Source: Streptomyces pilosus (lineage in GTDB: Bacteria; Actinomycetota; Actinomycetes; Streptomycetales; Streptomycetaceae). Taken from it: a DNA stretch of 64,000 bases. Within the stretch, counting starts at the first letter, position 1; every line of letters starts with the position of its first letter. The stretch lies in NCBI RefSeq assembly GCF_014649835.1, contig NZ_BMTU01000015.1, positions 1 through 64,000 of the forward strand. The letters run 5' to 3'. The position numbers and the translations under genes were made by a program. This document shows, piece after piece, positions 7,977 to 15,773 of the stretch. Below the pieces are notes generated by a model, which worked only from the letters and a program-made list of their open reading frames with translations, was not told the origin of the DNA and searched no databases.

Positions 7977-8047
7977 TGCTGACTCCTCGATGAAAAGGAC
8001 GGGTTGATACGGACAGGTGGTCCGGTGGCCGGGGTGGTCCGGCCGGA

Positions 8048-8227
8048 TCAGGTGGCGACGATCGCGGCGGAGGCGATGGCCGCGCCGCTGACGGCGGTGC
8101 CGGCCGAGAAGCCGGTCCAGAAGCCCGGCGCCTCCAGCGCCTCCAGCTCCTGCAGACCCAGCTCCAGACCGTCCTCGGGCTTCGAGGCCGTGACCTCGGT
8201 GGTCTTCTCGTCGCGCTGCTCGCTCAT
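8048..8227 (-). CDS. Daptide-like RiPP precursor A7 (FW-type), first of the array
   Basis: This 59-residue precursor is the first of the array in transcription order, 89 bases after the dehydrogenase gene. It begins MSEQRDEKTTEVTASKPEDG, then LELGLQELEALEAPG, then a core starting FWTGFSAGTAVSG and ending SAAIVAT, identical to the A2 core. It has no Cys, six core Ser/Thr and a C-terminal Thr. AAGGAGTTCGCG precedes the ATG. Confidence 0.92.
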   Translation of the reverse strand: MSEQRDEKTTEVTASKPEDGLELGLQELEALEAPGFWTGFSAGTAVSGAAIASAAIVAT

Positions 8228-8316
8228 CGCGAACTCCTTCGTGTCACAGGCGGGTGCGGTGGTGGTGCGGTGGTGCGGCTGTCCGGCCGGCGAGGGCGCC
8301 GGTCCGGTCCGCGCCG

Positions 8317-9528
8317 TCACGCGGCGCGGAGGACCGATGTGGTGCGGGGTGCGTCGACGGCCCGTCGCAGCAGGGCCTCGACGTCTGCGGTGAGGAGGCC
8401 GCCGAGCATCGGCAGGCCGGCCCCCCAGGCCCGGGTGGTCTGCCGGGCCACGGCCGCCAGCCGCTGCGGCGGGGCCGTGACGTGCCGGCCGATGCCCCAG
8501 CCGTCCATGAGGCCGACGATGCCGCGGGCGGGGTCGGCGGACAGCGGCTGCGGTGTGCCGCGGCGGACGCGGTCCCAGATGTGGCGCAGCCGGGCCGCCG
8601 AGCCGTACCGTTCGTCGCCGTCCAGGACGGCTCGCCACAGGTGCGGCAGGAGGGCGGCGACCGCCGTCATCTTGCGCACGCCGAGCGCCGTGGACAGCTC
8701 GTTGGCGATGATCCAGCCCTCCGTGGTGAAGGGGGTGCGGCCGAGCCGCATCCAGGTGGCGTGGGTCAGTCCGCTGAGCCGGGCGAGGTCGAGCCGCAGC
8801 GCCGCGTCGGCCGGCCGTCCCCGCTCGCGCAGTGCGGCGGCCCGGTGGCCCAGGCCGGCGAGCTGTTCGGCGGCCGCCTCGCAGAAGGCGTCCTCGACGG
8901 GCAGGTCCTTGTGGTCGCCCGCGTAGGGGGTGACCGTGCGGAACAGCGCCTCCAGCACGCCCTCCTGGAGCAGGTCGGCGGGCAGGGTCTCGGTGGCCGC
9001 GGCGTCCAGCAGGGCCGCGTCGGGGGTGAGCGCCTCCGCGGAGACCAGGCGTTTGCCCTGCCGGTGCGGCATGCACGCCACCCTGCTGATCTCCGACCCG
9101 GGCCCGACGGTGGTCGGCACGGCCAGCAGGGGCCGGACGCGCCGGACGCGCGGGCCGAGGGCGAGCAGTCCGCAGCGGGACGTGTCGCGCAGGGCCTGTG
9201 CCGCCGCGGGGCTGTCCTGGGCGACCAGGGCGAGTTTGGCCCGGTCCACGCAGGTCCCGCCGCCGACGGCGACGATCAGGTCGGAGCGTGCGGTGCGTGC
9301 CGCGAGGGCGAGGATCTCCGTGGCGTCGCCGGGCCCGTCGGGGGCCAGGCGGTGGACGAGGTGTCCGGCGCGCTCCAGCTCGCCTTCCACCAGGGCGGTG
9401 ATCCGGGAGCCGGTGAGGGCGGGGTCGACGAGGAGCGAGGTGCGGCCGGCCGGGGCGTACGACAGCCAGTCGGCGAGGCCCTCGGCGCCCAGCAGCAGGC
9501 GGGTCGGCCCGGACCAGGGGAGGTTCAC
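8317..9528 (-). CDS. Iron-containing-alcohol-dehydrogenase-family oxidative decarboxylase, daptide MpaB type
   Basis: This 403-residue protein belongs to the group III (iron-type) alcohol dehydrogenase fold. The nucleotide motif reads VAVGGGTCVDRAKLAL, matching GGGSxxDxAK, and TTVGPGSEIS matches the TTxGTGSE stretch. Candidate metal ligands include the His in THATWMRLG and in LLPHLWR. In daptide biosynthesis the family member MpaB oxidatively decarboxylates the C-terminal Thr to a ketone. The gene overlaps the aminotransferase gene by ATGA (9525-9528) and directly precedes the precursors. The reaction here is inferred from the family and the Thr-ended precursors. Confidence 0.9.
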   Translation of the reverse strand: MNLPWSGPTRLLLGAEGLADWLSYAPAGRTSLLVDPALTGSRITALVEGELERAGHLVHRLAPDGPGDATEILALAARTARSDLIVAVGGGTCVDRAKLALVAQDSPAAAQALRDTSRCGLLALGPRVRRVRPLLAVPTTVGPGSEISRVACMPHRQGKRLVSAEALTPDAALLDAAATETLPADLLQEGVLEALFRTVTPYAGDHKDLPVEDAFCEAAAEQLAGLGHRAAALRERGRPADAALRLDLARLSGLTHATWMRLGRTPFTTEGWIIANELSTALGVRKMTAVAALLPHLWRAVLDGDERYGSAARLRHIWDRVRRGTPQPLSADPARGIVGLMDGWGIGRHVTAPPQRLAAVARQTTRAWGAGLPMLGGLLTADVEALLRRAVDAPRTTSVLRAA

Positions 9529-10820
9529 GGCCGTGCTCCCGCGAGGCGGGCGGCGCGGCCGGGGGCGGCCACGCCGGCGGCGTGGGCCTCGATGCCGGTG
9601 CGGACGCGCCGTACGAGCTCGGCCAGGTCCTCGTCGCCGCAGATCAGCGGCGGCAGCAGCTGCACACCGTTGATGCCGGGGTGGACGATGGCGCCGGCCT
9701 CGCGGATGCGGGCGACGAGGTCCATGACCTGGTGCTGCGGCAGGGGTTCGCCGGAGGGGGTGACGACGCGGATCGAGCGGAAGAGTCCGATGCCGGTGGT
9801 GGAGCCGATGAGGGCGTGGCCGGCGACGAGGGCGGTGAGTTCGTCGTCGAGGCGTTCGGCGAGCCTGCGGCCGCGGGCGACGGCGTCCAGGCGGCGCATC
9901 TCGTCGATGGTGGCGAGGATCGCGGCGCAGGTGGCGGGGGTGCCGGCCTGGGTCTCGCCGTGGGTGAGCATGGCGTCGGCCCGCTGGAAGGCGTCGGCGA
10001 CGCCGCGGGAGACGATCACGGCCGAGGCGGCGCAGGTGCCGTTGGTGAGGCCCTTGGAGGTGACGAGGAGGTCGGGCCGGGCGGTCCAGCGCTGGGAGGC
10101 GAACATGTCGCCGGTGCGGCCGAATCCGGTGGCGACCTCGTCGGCGACCAGCAGGAAGCCGTGCTCGTCACGCAGGCGCAGCAGGGTGTCGACGTAGTCG
10201 TCCTCCAGCGGGACGGCACCGCTGCCGAGGACCGGTTCGACCACGACGGCGGCGATCCGCTCCCCGTGGCGTTCCATCAGGTCGGTGACGGAGGCGGGGT
10301 CGTTGGGGTGGACGTGCCGGACGAGGCGGCCGTCGACGCCGTAGAGGCGCTGCCCGAGGTTCTCCCCGGTGAGGGAGAACGAGCCGTAGGTGAGTCCGTG
10401 GTAGCTGCCGCGCAGGCCGACGATCACGTTGCGGGTGTCGTCGCCGCGCAGGGCGTGGTAGTGGCGGGCGGTCTTCATCACCAGGTCGTTGGCGGAGCCG
10501 CCGGAGGTGGAGAAGATGACCCGGCCGTAGTGGTCGGCGCCGGCGAGGTCGACGAGGGCGTCGGCGGCCCGGCGGGCCCAGGTGTGCTCGTAGCGGAAGA
10601 TGCTCAGGTAGGAAGCCTCGTGCAGGGCCTGGGCGATGGCGTCGGCGATGACGGTGTTGCCGTGGCCGAGGTTGGCGTTCCACAGTCCGCTGTCGCCGTC
10701 GAGGAGTTCCCGTCCGTCGCTGAAGCGGATGCGCATGCCCTCGGCGGAGACGGCGCACAGGTCGTCGCGGCCGTGCTGGGAGGGCGGGACCAGGCTGGTC
10801 CACAGGGCCTGGTAGCTCAT
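9525..10820 (-). CDS. Class III PLP aminotransferase, daptide MpaD type
   Basis: This 431-residue enzyme shows class III (omega) aminotransferase features: the cofactor phosphate-binding STSGGSAND, the Asp-containing VADEVATGFGRTG, and the Schiff-base lysine in LLVTSKGLTNG. In daptide pathways MpaD transaminates the C-terminal ketone made by the dehydrogenase to a 1,2-propanediamine. The start at 10820 overlaps the methyltransferase stop by four bases, so the enzymes for oxidation, amination and methylation are translationally coupled. Substrate assignment rests on the neighbourhood. Confidence 0.92.
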   Translation of the reverse strand: MSYQALWTSLVPPSQHGRDDLCAVSAEGMRIRFSDGRELLDGDSGLWNANLGHGNTVIADAIAQALHEASYLSIFRYEHTWARRAADALVDLAGADHYGRVIFSTSGGSANDLVMKTARHYHALRGDDTRNVIVGLRGSYHGLTYGSFSLTGENLGQRLYGVDGRLVRHVHPNDPASVTDLMERHGERIAAVVVEPVLGSGAVPLEDDYVDTLLRLRDEHGFLLVADEVATGFGRTGDMFASQRWTARPDLLVTSKGLTNGTCAASAVIVSRGVADAFQRADAMLTHGETQAGTPATCAAILATIDEMRRLDAVARGRRLAERLDDELTALVAGHALIGSTTGIGLFRSIRVVTPSGEPLPQHQVMDLVARIREAGAIVHPGINGVQLLPPLICGDEDLAELVRRVRTGIEAHAAGVAAPGRAARLAGARP

Positions 10821-11644
10821 CGCCGCACCTCGGCCTCGATCAGGACGTCGTGGTGGCGTCCGGTGCCCTGTCCGATGGGAGTGGTGGCGACGACGGTGAA
10901 GCCGGCCGCCTCGAGTTCGGCGGTGACCTGCCGGGCGGGCAGGACGCCGATGGTGGTGGTGGCGACGGTGACGGGGCCGTCGGCGGGCACGGGCTGCGGG
11001 AGCACGGTGACGGTGCGGGTGGCCGCGCCGGGGCTCCACTGCTCGTACATCAGGTAGCCGTGGCCGCGGGCGCCGGTGACGGGGATCTCGGACTCGTCGG
11101 TGCCGTCCGCCGCGGGGTCGACGTCGACGGTGGTGAGCAGGAAGCGGCCGCCGGGGGCGAGGTGGTCGCGGACGCACCGGTAGAGGCCGGGGCGGTCCTC
11201 GTCGGGGAGGAGGGAGATGGTGGTGGTGCCGAGCAGCACGACCCCGTAGCGGCGGTCGAGCCGGAAGTCGCTCATGTCGGCCTCGACGCTGTCGCAGCGG
11301 CGCCGCACCTCGTCGGGGGCGTTGGTGAGGCCGGCCCGCAGCAGGGCGAGCATGTCGGGGGAGAGTTCCAGCGCGGTGACCTGGTGGCCGGCGGCCAGCA
11401 GCGGGAAGGTGAGGCGGCCGGAGCCCGCGGCGAGGTCGAGGACGGGCCCGTCGGTGCCGCGTACGGCGGCGAGGATCTCGGGGACTTCCTGGGTGGTCCG
11501 GCCGCAGATGTCGTGGTAGACGCGGCTGCCGTGGGCGTCGTACAGGTCGCAGATCCGGGCCCGGTCGCCGAGCGCGTCGACGGCGGCGCCGGCGCGGCCG
11601 GTGAGGGGGGTGCCCGCGCGGGCGGGGCTGAGCAGCGTACTCAT
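10817..11644 (-). CDS. SAM-dependent methyltransferase, daptide MpaM type
   Basis: This 275-residue protein has the class I methyltransferase motif I VLDLAAGSGRLTFPLLAAG with acidic motif II end ALELS, and a post-motif VVLLGTTTISLLPDEDR. It lies in the four-gene coupled block (ATGA overlaps at both ends, 11641-11644 and 10817-10820). In daptides the corresponding enzyme MpaM dimethylates the new C-terminal amine to the Dmp group. That function is inferred from the block rather than from any residue unique to N-methylation. Confidence 0.9.
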   Translation of the reverse strand: MSTLLSPARAGTPLTGRAGAAVDALGDRARICDLYDAHGSRVYHDICGRTTQEVPEILAAVRGTDGPVLDLAAGSGRLTFPLLAAGHQVTALELSPDMLALLRAGLTNAPDEVRRRCDSVEADMSDFRLDRRYGVVLLGTTTISLLPDEDRPGLYRCVRDHLAPGGRFLLTTVDVDPAADGTDESEIPVTGARGHGYLMYEQWSPGAATRTVTVLPQPVPADGPVTVATTTIGVLPARQVTAELEAAGFTVVATTPIGQGTGRHHDVLIEAEVRR

Positions 11645-12696
11645 CGGGCGAGCTCCTCGTGGCGGTGGGGAGGGGTCCGGTCGGCCGGGCCGGTGGCGGG
11701 GCCGTGGGTCAGGGGGATGCCGGTGGCGCCGAACCAGGTGTCGACGGCGGCGACGGCGGCGGGGTCGGCGTGGCGGGAGGCCCGCTCCGCGTCCCCGGTG
11801 GTCAGCAGCGCCTCGGCGGCGTGCGCGGCGTCGGCGGACAGCGAGACGGTCCGGCCGCTGCGCGGATCGTGGACCAGGGCTCGGTCGCCGTCGCGCAGCA
11901 GGAGCGGGAGTGCCGGGTCCGTGGCGTCGGCCGCGGCGTCCGGGTCCGTCGCGGGGCCGGGGCGGGGGCCGAATCCGGAGACACGGATCCGGTCGAGTCC
12001 GCGGGTGCGGGCGGCGCGCACCGCGTCCACGGCCGCCAGGTACCGGCCGAGCCAGGGCCGTCGGACGACCTCGGGGTGCGGGCCGGGGGCGGCCCGCCAG
12101 GCCCGGTCCAGTTCCCCGGGGGTGGAGCCGAGGTCACCGAGCGGAGTGCCGCCCGGGGTGGTGGAGACCGTGCCGTCGGGGGTGACGTGCAGCCGCAGGA
12201 GCGGGCCGTCGCCGTCGGGTGCCGCACCCAGCGCGCGGTGGTCCGCGAGCCGTACGGCGGGGTGGGTCGGGAGGGGGGCGAAGTCGCCCTCGGTGCGGGC
12301 CCGGTCGGCGTCCGCCAGGTAGGCGTCCAGGCCGGCGTCGCCGTCGGCCCGCAGCAGGGTGGGGGCGAGCGGCGGGTGCAGGCCGGGCCGCTCGTAGCGC
12401 AGGGTGTGGAGGTAGAAGTCGGGGTGCAGTCCGGCTTCGCCGGTGCCGTCGCCGGTGAGGTCGCCCTCGTAGGTGAGGACGGTGACGCCGTCGTGGTCGG
12501 TGGTGAGGCCGGGTTCGGTGTGCGGGACGAGGACGGTGGTGCCGGCGGCGGTGAGCGCGGAGGCCAGCAGGCGGGGCAGGCAGGCGGCGTCGGCGAGGAC
12601 GACGGTGGCGGGGGCGCCGTGCGGGCGGGACCGTCCGGGCCAGGGGCGTCCGGTGCCCCATTCGATCGCCGGCACGGCGATTTCTGGCATGAACAT
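11641..12696 (-). CDS. Daptide-type RiPP recognition protein, MpaC-like
   Basis: This 351-residue protein has no recognisable catalytic motif or membrane segment. The C-terminal part (LLLRDGDRALVHDPRSGRTVSLSADAAHAAEALLT) resembles the PqqD/RRE pattern of a beta hairpin followed by helices. Position between the LLM oxidoreductase and the methyltransferase, plus the ATGA overlap with the latter, fits MpaC, the RRE-bearing recognition protein of daptide clusters. It would bind the LELGLQELEALEAPG leader and present the precursor to the modifying enzymes. The first ATG at 12696 is used because GAGGT precedes it. Confidence 0.75.
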   Translation of the reverse strand: MFMPEIAVPAIEWGTGRPWPGRSRPHGAPATVVLADAACLPRLLASALTAAGTTVLVPHTEPGLTTDHDGVTVLTYEGDLTGDGTGEAGLHPDFYLHTLRYERPGLHPPLAPTLLRADGDAGLDAYLADADRARTEGDFAPLPTHPAVRLADHRALGAAPDGDGPLLRLHVTPDGTVSTTPGGTPLGDLGSTPGELDRAWRAAPGPHPEVVRRPWLGRYLAAVDAVRAARTRGLDRIRVSGFGPRPGPATDPDAAADATDPALPLLLRDGDRALVHDPRSGRTVSLSADAAHAAEALLTTGDAERASRHADPAAVAAVDTWFGATGIPLTHGPATGPADRTPPHRHEELAR

Positions 12697-12797
12697 GACT
12701 ACCTCGGGAGTGGGATCGGCCCGGTCGGAGGCCGTACGGAAGAGGAGGAGGCCCTACGGAGGGAGGGACCGGGAGGGAACGGTGCGGTGGCGCGCCG

Positions 12798-13778
12798 TCA
12801 GGCGAGGCCGAGCGAGGCGAGCAGCGCCTTCAGCTCCTGCGACGCGGCCTGCGGGCCGTGCAGCGACGCCACGCCCGTCACGTTGAGGACGATCTCGTCG
12901 ACGCCGGCCTCGGTGTAGGCCGCGAGTTTCTCCCGCACCTCCTCGGCGGTGCCGTACAGGAACGCGTCGCCCTTCACGAGCGCGAGGGCCTGCGCGGTCT
13001 CGTCCCCGTCGGCGAAGCCGCCGTCGGGCAGGGCCACACCGCCGCGGCGCAGCATGTCCCGATAGTGCGGGAGTCCCAGGTGCGCCCCGTTGGAGGCCAG
13101 GGCGAGACGGGCGGGGTCGCGGTCGTCACCGGTCAGGGCGACGGGCACGATGGCCGTGACCCTCGGCGCCGGCCGGCCGGCCCGTCGCGCCCCCGCGGCC
13201 AGCGCGGGCACCAGGTGCCGGGCGAGGTAGCGGGCCGGGGTGAGCCAGGTGATCGCCACGTCGGCCAGTTCCCCGGCCACCTCGGCCATCTTCGGCCGCA
13301 GCACCCCGAGCCCGAGGTCGATCCGGGGCCCCGGCAGCGGCGCGATCCTGCCCGCCTGGTGCCAGTACTCCCCGTCCAGTGCCTCGGGCGTCCCGGTGAG
13401 GGCCGCCCGCACGGCGGTCAGATACTCCCGGGACGCGGTGAGCGGGCTGCGGTACGGCTCGCCGCGCATCGCCCGCTGCAGGTCCCGGGACCCCGGGCCG
13501 AACCCCGCGACCACCGACTCGCCGGTCGTCAGCGACAGGGACTTGGCCTGCAGCGCCGCCTCGTAGGGGTGCCGCATCGGCATCAGCGTCACGCCCAGCC
13601 CGGTCGGCACCCGGAACCCCGCCCCCGCCGCGTGGGCGAAGCCCTGGTGGGGTTCGGTGATCATGCCCTGCCCCTGCCAGAGGCGGTGCGCTCCGGTCCA
13701 CCGGACGAGACCGGCGAAGGGCAGCAGCTGTTCGGGCCTGCGGGGCACGAACGGGACGAGGACCGAGTAGTCCGTCAT
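12798..13778 (-). CDS. LLM-class F420-dependent oxidoreductase, candidate dehydroamino acid reductase
   Basis: This 326-residue protein is a luciferase-like monooxygenase-fold enzyme (TIM barrel): early GLVRWTGAHRLWQGQG, GLGVTLMPMRHPYEAALQAKSL, the flavin/F420 contact VAGFGPGSRDLQRA, and the closing DEIVLNVTGVAS. It is the first gene of the cluster in transcription order, about 100 bases before the recognition gene. The minimal daptide set does not need it. Class V lanthipeptide clusters encode F420H2-dependent LLM reductases (LanJC, e.g. LxmJ for lexapeptide) that turn dehydroalanine into D-Ala. With LanKC present, the same role here is plausible. Confidence 0.85.
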   Translation of the reverse strand: MTDYSVLVPFVPRRPEQLLPFAGLVRWTGAHRLWQGQGMITEPHQGFAHAAGAGFRVPTGLGVTLMPMRHPYEAALQAKSLSLTTGESVVAGFGPGSRDLQRAMRGEPYRSPLTASREYLTAVRAALTGTPEALDGEYWHQAGRIAPLPGPRIDLGLGVLRPKMAEVAGELADVAITWLTPARYLARHLVPALAAGARRAGRPAPRVTAIVPVALTGDDRDPARLALASNGAHLGLPHYRDMLRRGGVALPDGGFADGDETAQALALVKGDAFLYGTAEEVREKLAAYTEAGVDEIVLNVTGVASLHGPQAASQELKALLASLGLA

Positions 13779-13808
13779 GGCGAGGATCTCCTGATGGTGT
13801 CCGCGGGT

Positions 13809-13837
13809 GGGGCGCGCCGTGGTCGGCGGCGCGCCCC
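13809..13837 (-). terminator. Hairpin upstream of the RiPP cluster
   Basis: An 11-bp perfect stem (13809-13819 with 13827-13837, 7-base loop) lies between the secreted-peptide gene and the LLM oxidoreductase gene, both read leftwards. It probably separates the two transcription units, which would place the cluster promoter in the short interval after it or make the leader start within it. Confidence 0.5.
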
Positions 13838-13896
13838 CGGGGGAGCCGGCCTCCTGCGGCCCGCTCGGTGTGCGGGCCGGGGCCGGTGTCAGGGAC

Positions 13897-14190
13897 TCAG
13901 TCCCACTCGTGGACCGGCTTGAGCTTCCCCAGCACGTCCGCCGCGCGGTCCGCCACGTGCCCCGCGACCCCGCAGAGGGCGCCGCCGAGCGGCAGGCCCG
14001 CGGGGCACTCGCCGCGCGGCGGGGCGAAGGACGCGGACTGCGCGGCCGGCTGCGGTGCCGCCGGCGCGGCCTGGGCGGTACCCGTGCCGCCGAGCGCCAC
14101 GACGGCCCCGGCGAGCAGCGCCACGGTGGTGAGGCGGCGGGCGCCGCGGGTCCGGACTGCCTTGCTCCGAGTGGTGGCCTCGCTGTTCAT
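13897..14190 (-). CDS. Small secreted protein of unknown function
   Basis: This 97-residue protein has an Arg-rich N-terminus (RTRGARRL) then a hydrophobic helix TTVALLAGAVVALGG and an AQA-A cleavage site near residue 41, so it is exported by Sec. The mature part of about 56 residues is Pro/Ala-rich at first and then holds two Cys about a dozen residues apart (GECPAG, ALCGVAG), which could form a disulfide loop. It ends KPVHEWD. I do not recognise a family. A strong AGGGGGA ribosome binding site precedes the ATG. It is divergent from the LuxR-type regulator and carries that regulator's candidate operator upstream. Confidence 0.75.
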   Translation of the reverse strand: MNSEATTRSKAVRTRGARRLTTVALLAGAVVALGGTGTAQAAPAAPQPAAQSASFAPPRGECPAGLPLGGALCGVAGHVADRAADVLGKLKPVHEWD

Positions 14191-14276
14191 GCTGTTCCCC
14201 CTGTGGTGCGCTGTCGATCTCTCCTTGCGAGGACAACTCTGCCTGCCGGCGCGGTCCCGATCGATGCGGATTCCAT

Positions 14277-14288
14277 GCAGCTTCCTGC
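14277..14288. promoter_or_regulatory. Shared motif TGCAGCTTCCTGC, copy 1
   Basis: The 12-base dyad GCAG-CTTC-CTGC lies 87 bases upstream of the secreted-peptide gene and 115 bases upstream of the LuxR-type gene. The same bases, with the preceding T, recur at 15774-15785. It is a candidate operator for the regulator between them. Confidence 0.55.
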
Positions 14289-14347
14289 GCGATCCGGTGC
14301 CGCTTGTTGCGTGCCGCCCGATCGGCCGCTATGGCGCTGCTTGATCA

Positions 14348-14377
14348 AAGAAGGTACTTCTTATGCCTGATCAGGCA
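14348..14377. promoter_or_regulatory. Two adjacent palindromes before the LuxR-type gene
   Basis: AAGAAGGTACTTCTT (14348-14362) and TGCCTGATCAGGCA (14364-14377) are perfect or near-perfect dyads in a comparatively AT-rich segment 26-55 bases upstream of the start at 14403. They are candidates for autoregulatory binding or a promoter-overlapping operator. Confidence 0.45.
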
Positions 14378-14402
14378 CGGTGAAGGCAACAAGGGGGAAG
14401 CC

Positions 14403-15431
14403 ATGGCGCAACCGGATCTGGAGTTTCTCGGGGTCGCCCCGGAGGACGAGGAGCTGTACCGGTTCCTGTTGCGCACGGGCGGGGCGGAGCCCGGTGAGCT
14501 GAGCGGGACACCCGAGGACGATCCGACCGGGCCGGCCCCGGATCCGGGGGAGGCGTGCCGCCGGATCACCGGGCTGGGTCTGGCCGTGGAGGGCACGAAC
14601 GGTGTGCTGCGTCCGGTGCCGCCCGCCAAGGCCGTGGAGCGGCTGGTGGAACTGCGGGTCAAGGAGCGCCGGGAGGAGCTGGAGGGGGCGGTCGGCAGCA
14701 CCGGCATCGTCGACTCGCTGCTGGCCGAGCGCGAGGCGGGGGCGCTGAGCGGGGCGGCGCTCGCGGAACGGGGCGGCGCGCCGATCCAGCACCTGGAGGG
14801 CCTGGACGAGGTGCGGGCCGCCATCGACGAACTGACCTTCTTCACCCGCACCGAGAGCCTGACGACCTACCCGCGCGGCACGCTGTCCCCCCAGGGGATC
14901 GCCAACTCCCGCGCGATGGACCTGCGGATCCTGCGCCGCGGGATCCGGATGCGGACGCTGATGGGGTCCGGAGCGCTCGACGACCCCACGACCCTGGCGT
15001 ACCTGCGCGAACTGGCCGCGAAGGGCGCCGAGATACGCGTCTCCCACCAGCCCCTGGAACGCGTGATCATCTGCGACCGGGCGGCGGCGCTCACTCCGAT
15101 CGACCCGGCCAACACCGCGAAGGGCGCGATCCTCACCCGGGAGGCGGGGCTGGTGGCCGCGCTGGTCTCGCTCTTCGAGCGGATGTGGGACACCGCCCAG
15201 GAACTCCCCGTCGGCGCCGACGGCCCCGACGCCGGGGACGGACTGCCCACCGAGATCGAACGGAAGATCCTCAAGTCCCTGTACGCGGCCGACAAGGACG
15301 AGAGCGGCGCCCGTGACCTGGGCATCTCCGTACGTACGTACCGCAAGCACGTCGCCGCGCTCATGCAGCGCCTCGACGCCACGAACCGTTTCCAGGCGGC
15401 GCTGCTGGCCCGGGAGCGCGGCTGGCTCTGA
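14403..15431 (+). CDS. LuxR-type HTH transcriptional regulator with TrmB-like middle region
   Basis: This 342-residue regulator ends in a LuxR helix-turn-helix (about residues 280-342: EIERKILKSLYAADKDESGARDLGISVRTYRKHVAALMQRL). The middle (about 90-250) has the coiled RVKERREELEGAVG segment and a phospholipase-D-like stretch ending VIICDRAAALTPID, typical of the large Streptomyces family of TrmB/LuxR hybrids. There is no receiver domain. The ATG at 14403 follows AAGGGGGAAGCC, a good ribosome binding site. It is flanked by two small secreted or membrane genes with a common motif, which it may control. A role for the RiPP cluster is possible but unsupported. Confidence 0.88.
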   Translation: MAQPDLEFLGVAPEDEELYRFLLRTGGAEPGELSGTPEDDPTGPAPDPGEACRRITGLGLAVEGTNGVLRPVPPAKAVERLVELRVKERREELEGAVGSTGIVDSLLAEREAGALSGAALAERGGAPIQHLEGLDEVRAAIDELTFFTRTESLTTYPRGTLSPQGIANSRAMDLRILRRGIRMRTLMGSGALDDPTTLAYLRELAAKGAEIRVSHQPLERVIICDRAAALTPIDPANTAKGAILTREAGLVAALVSLFERMWDTAQELPVGADGPDAGDGLPTEIERKILKSLYAADKDESGARDLGISVRTYRKHVAALMQRLDATNRFQAALLARERGWL

Positions 15432-15443
15432 GAACACGCGGAA

Positions 15444-15474
15444 GGGCCGGGACACCCCATGGTGTCACCGGCCC
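15444..15474. terminator. Convergent terminator after the LuxR-type gene
   Basis: GGGCCGG-GACACC pairs with GGTGTC-A-CCGGCCC around the loop CCAT: 13 pairs with one bulged A. It sits between two converging genes and can serve both. Confidence 0.65.
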
Positions 15475-15487
15475 CCCGTCGCCCGGT

Positions 15488-15688
15488 TCAGCTCCCCGGC
15501 TTCTGCCGCCGCACCGCCGCACCGACGAATCCCGCGCACACGAGGACGGCGAGCCCCAGGGCCACGGCGGCCACGGTCCGGGCACCACCGTCCAGCAGCG
15601 TCATCGCCACACCCAGGCAGACGGCCAGCAGGGCGGCCACCAGGGCGGGGGTCAGTCCCTGCCGGTTTTCGGAATCGGACATGGGCAT
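15488..15688 (-). CDS. Small two-TM membrane protein
   Basis: This 66-residue protein has two hydrophobic helices (PALVAALLAVCLGVAMTLL and TVAAVALGLAVLVCAGFVG) joined by a short DGGART turn, and a basic C-terminus RRQKPGS. The family is not recognised. It converges with the LuxR-type regulator, and the motif TGCAGCTTCCTGC lies 86 bases upstream of its start, the same arrangement as in the secreted-peptide gene. That suggests shared control. Confidence 0.7.
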   Translation of the reverse strand: MPMSDSENRQGLTPALVAALLAVCLGVAMTLLDGGARTVAAVALGLAVLVCAGFVGAAVRRQKPGS

Positions 15689-15773
15689 GAGGGCTCTCCC
15701 GTGGAAATCGCCGGAGTCGGTGCTTCCCCTTCACCGTCCCACTCCGCCCCGCCCCCGCCCGCCCGTTCCCGTT

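Larger units (their letters stand above)
7322..8250. repeat. Tandem duplication of a two-precursor cassette (about 470 bp per unit)
   Basis: The segment carrying A4 and A5 (about 7322-7785) is repeated as the segment carrying A6 and A7 (about 7787-8250). A4 and A6 coding sequences read as identical, including their stop-side context and the upstream GCTGACTCCTCGATGA. A5 and A7 differ by a few substitutions and one codon of length. Offsets between copies are 466 bases (A4/A6) and 475-478 bases (A5/A7). Confidence 0.85.

Noticed and set aside
6599..8227. Lanthionine-bearing lanthipeptide precursors
   Set aside because: No Cys occurs in any of the seven precursors, so the presence of LanKC alone does not make the product a thioether peptide.
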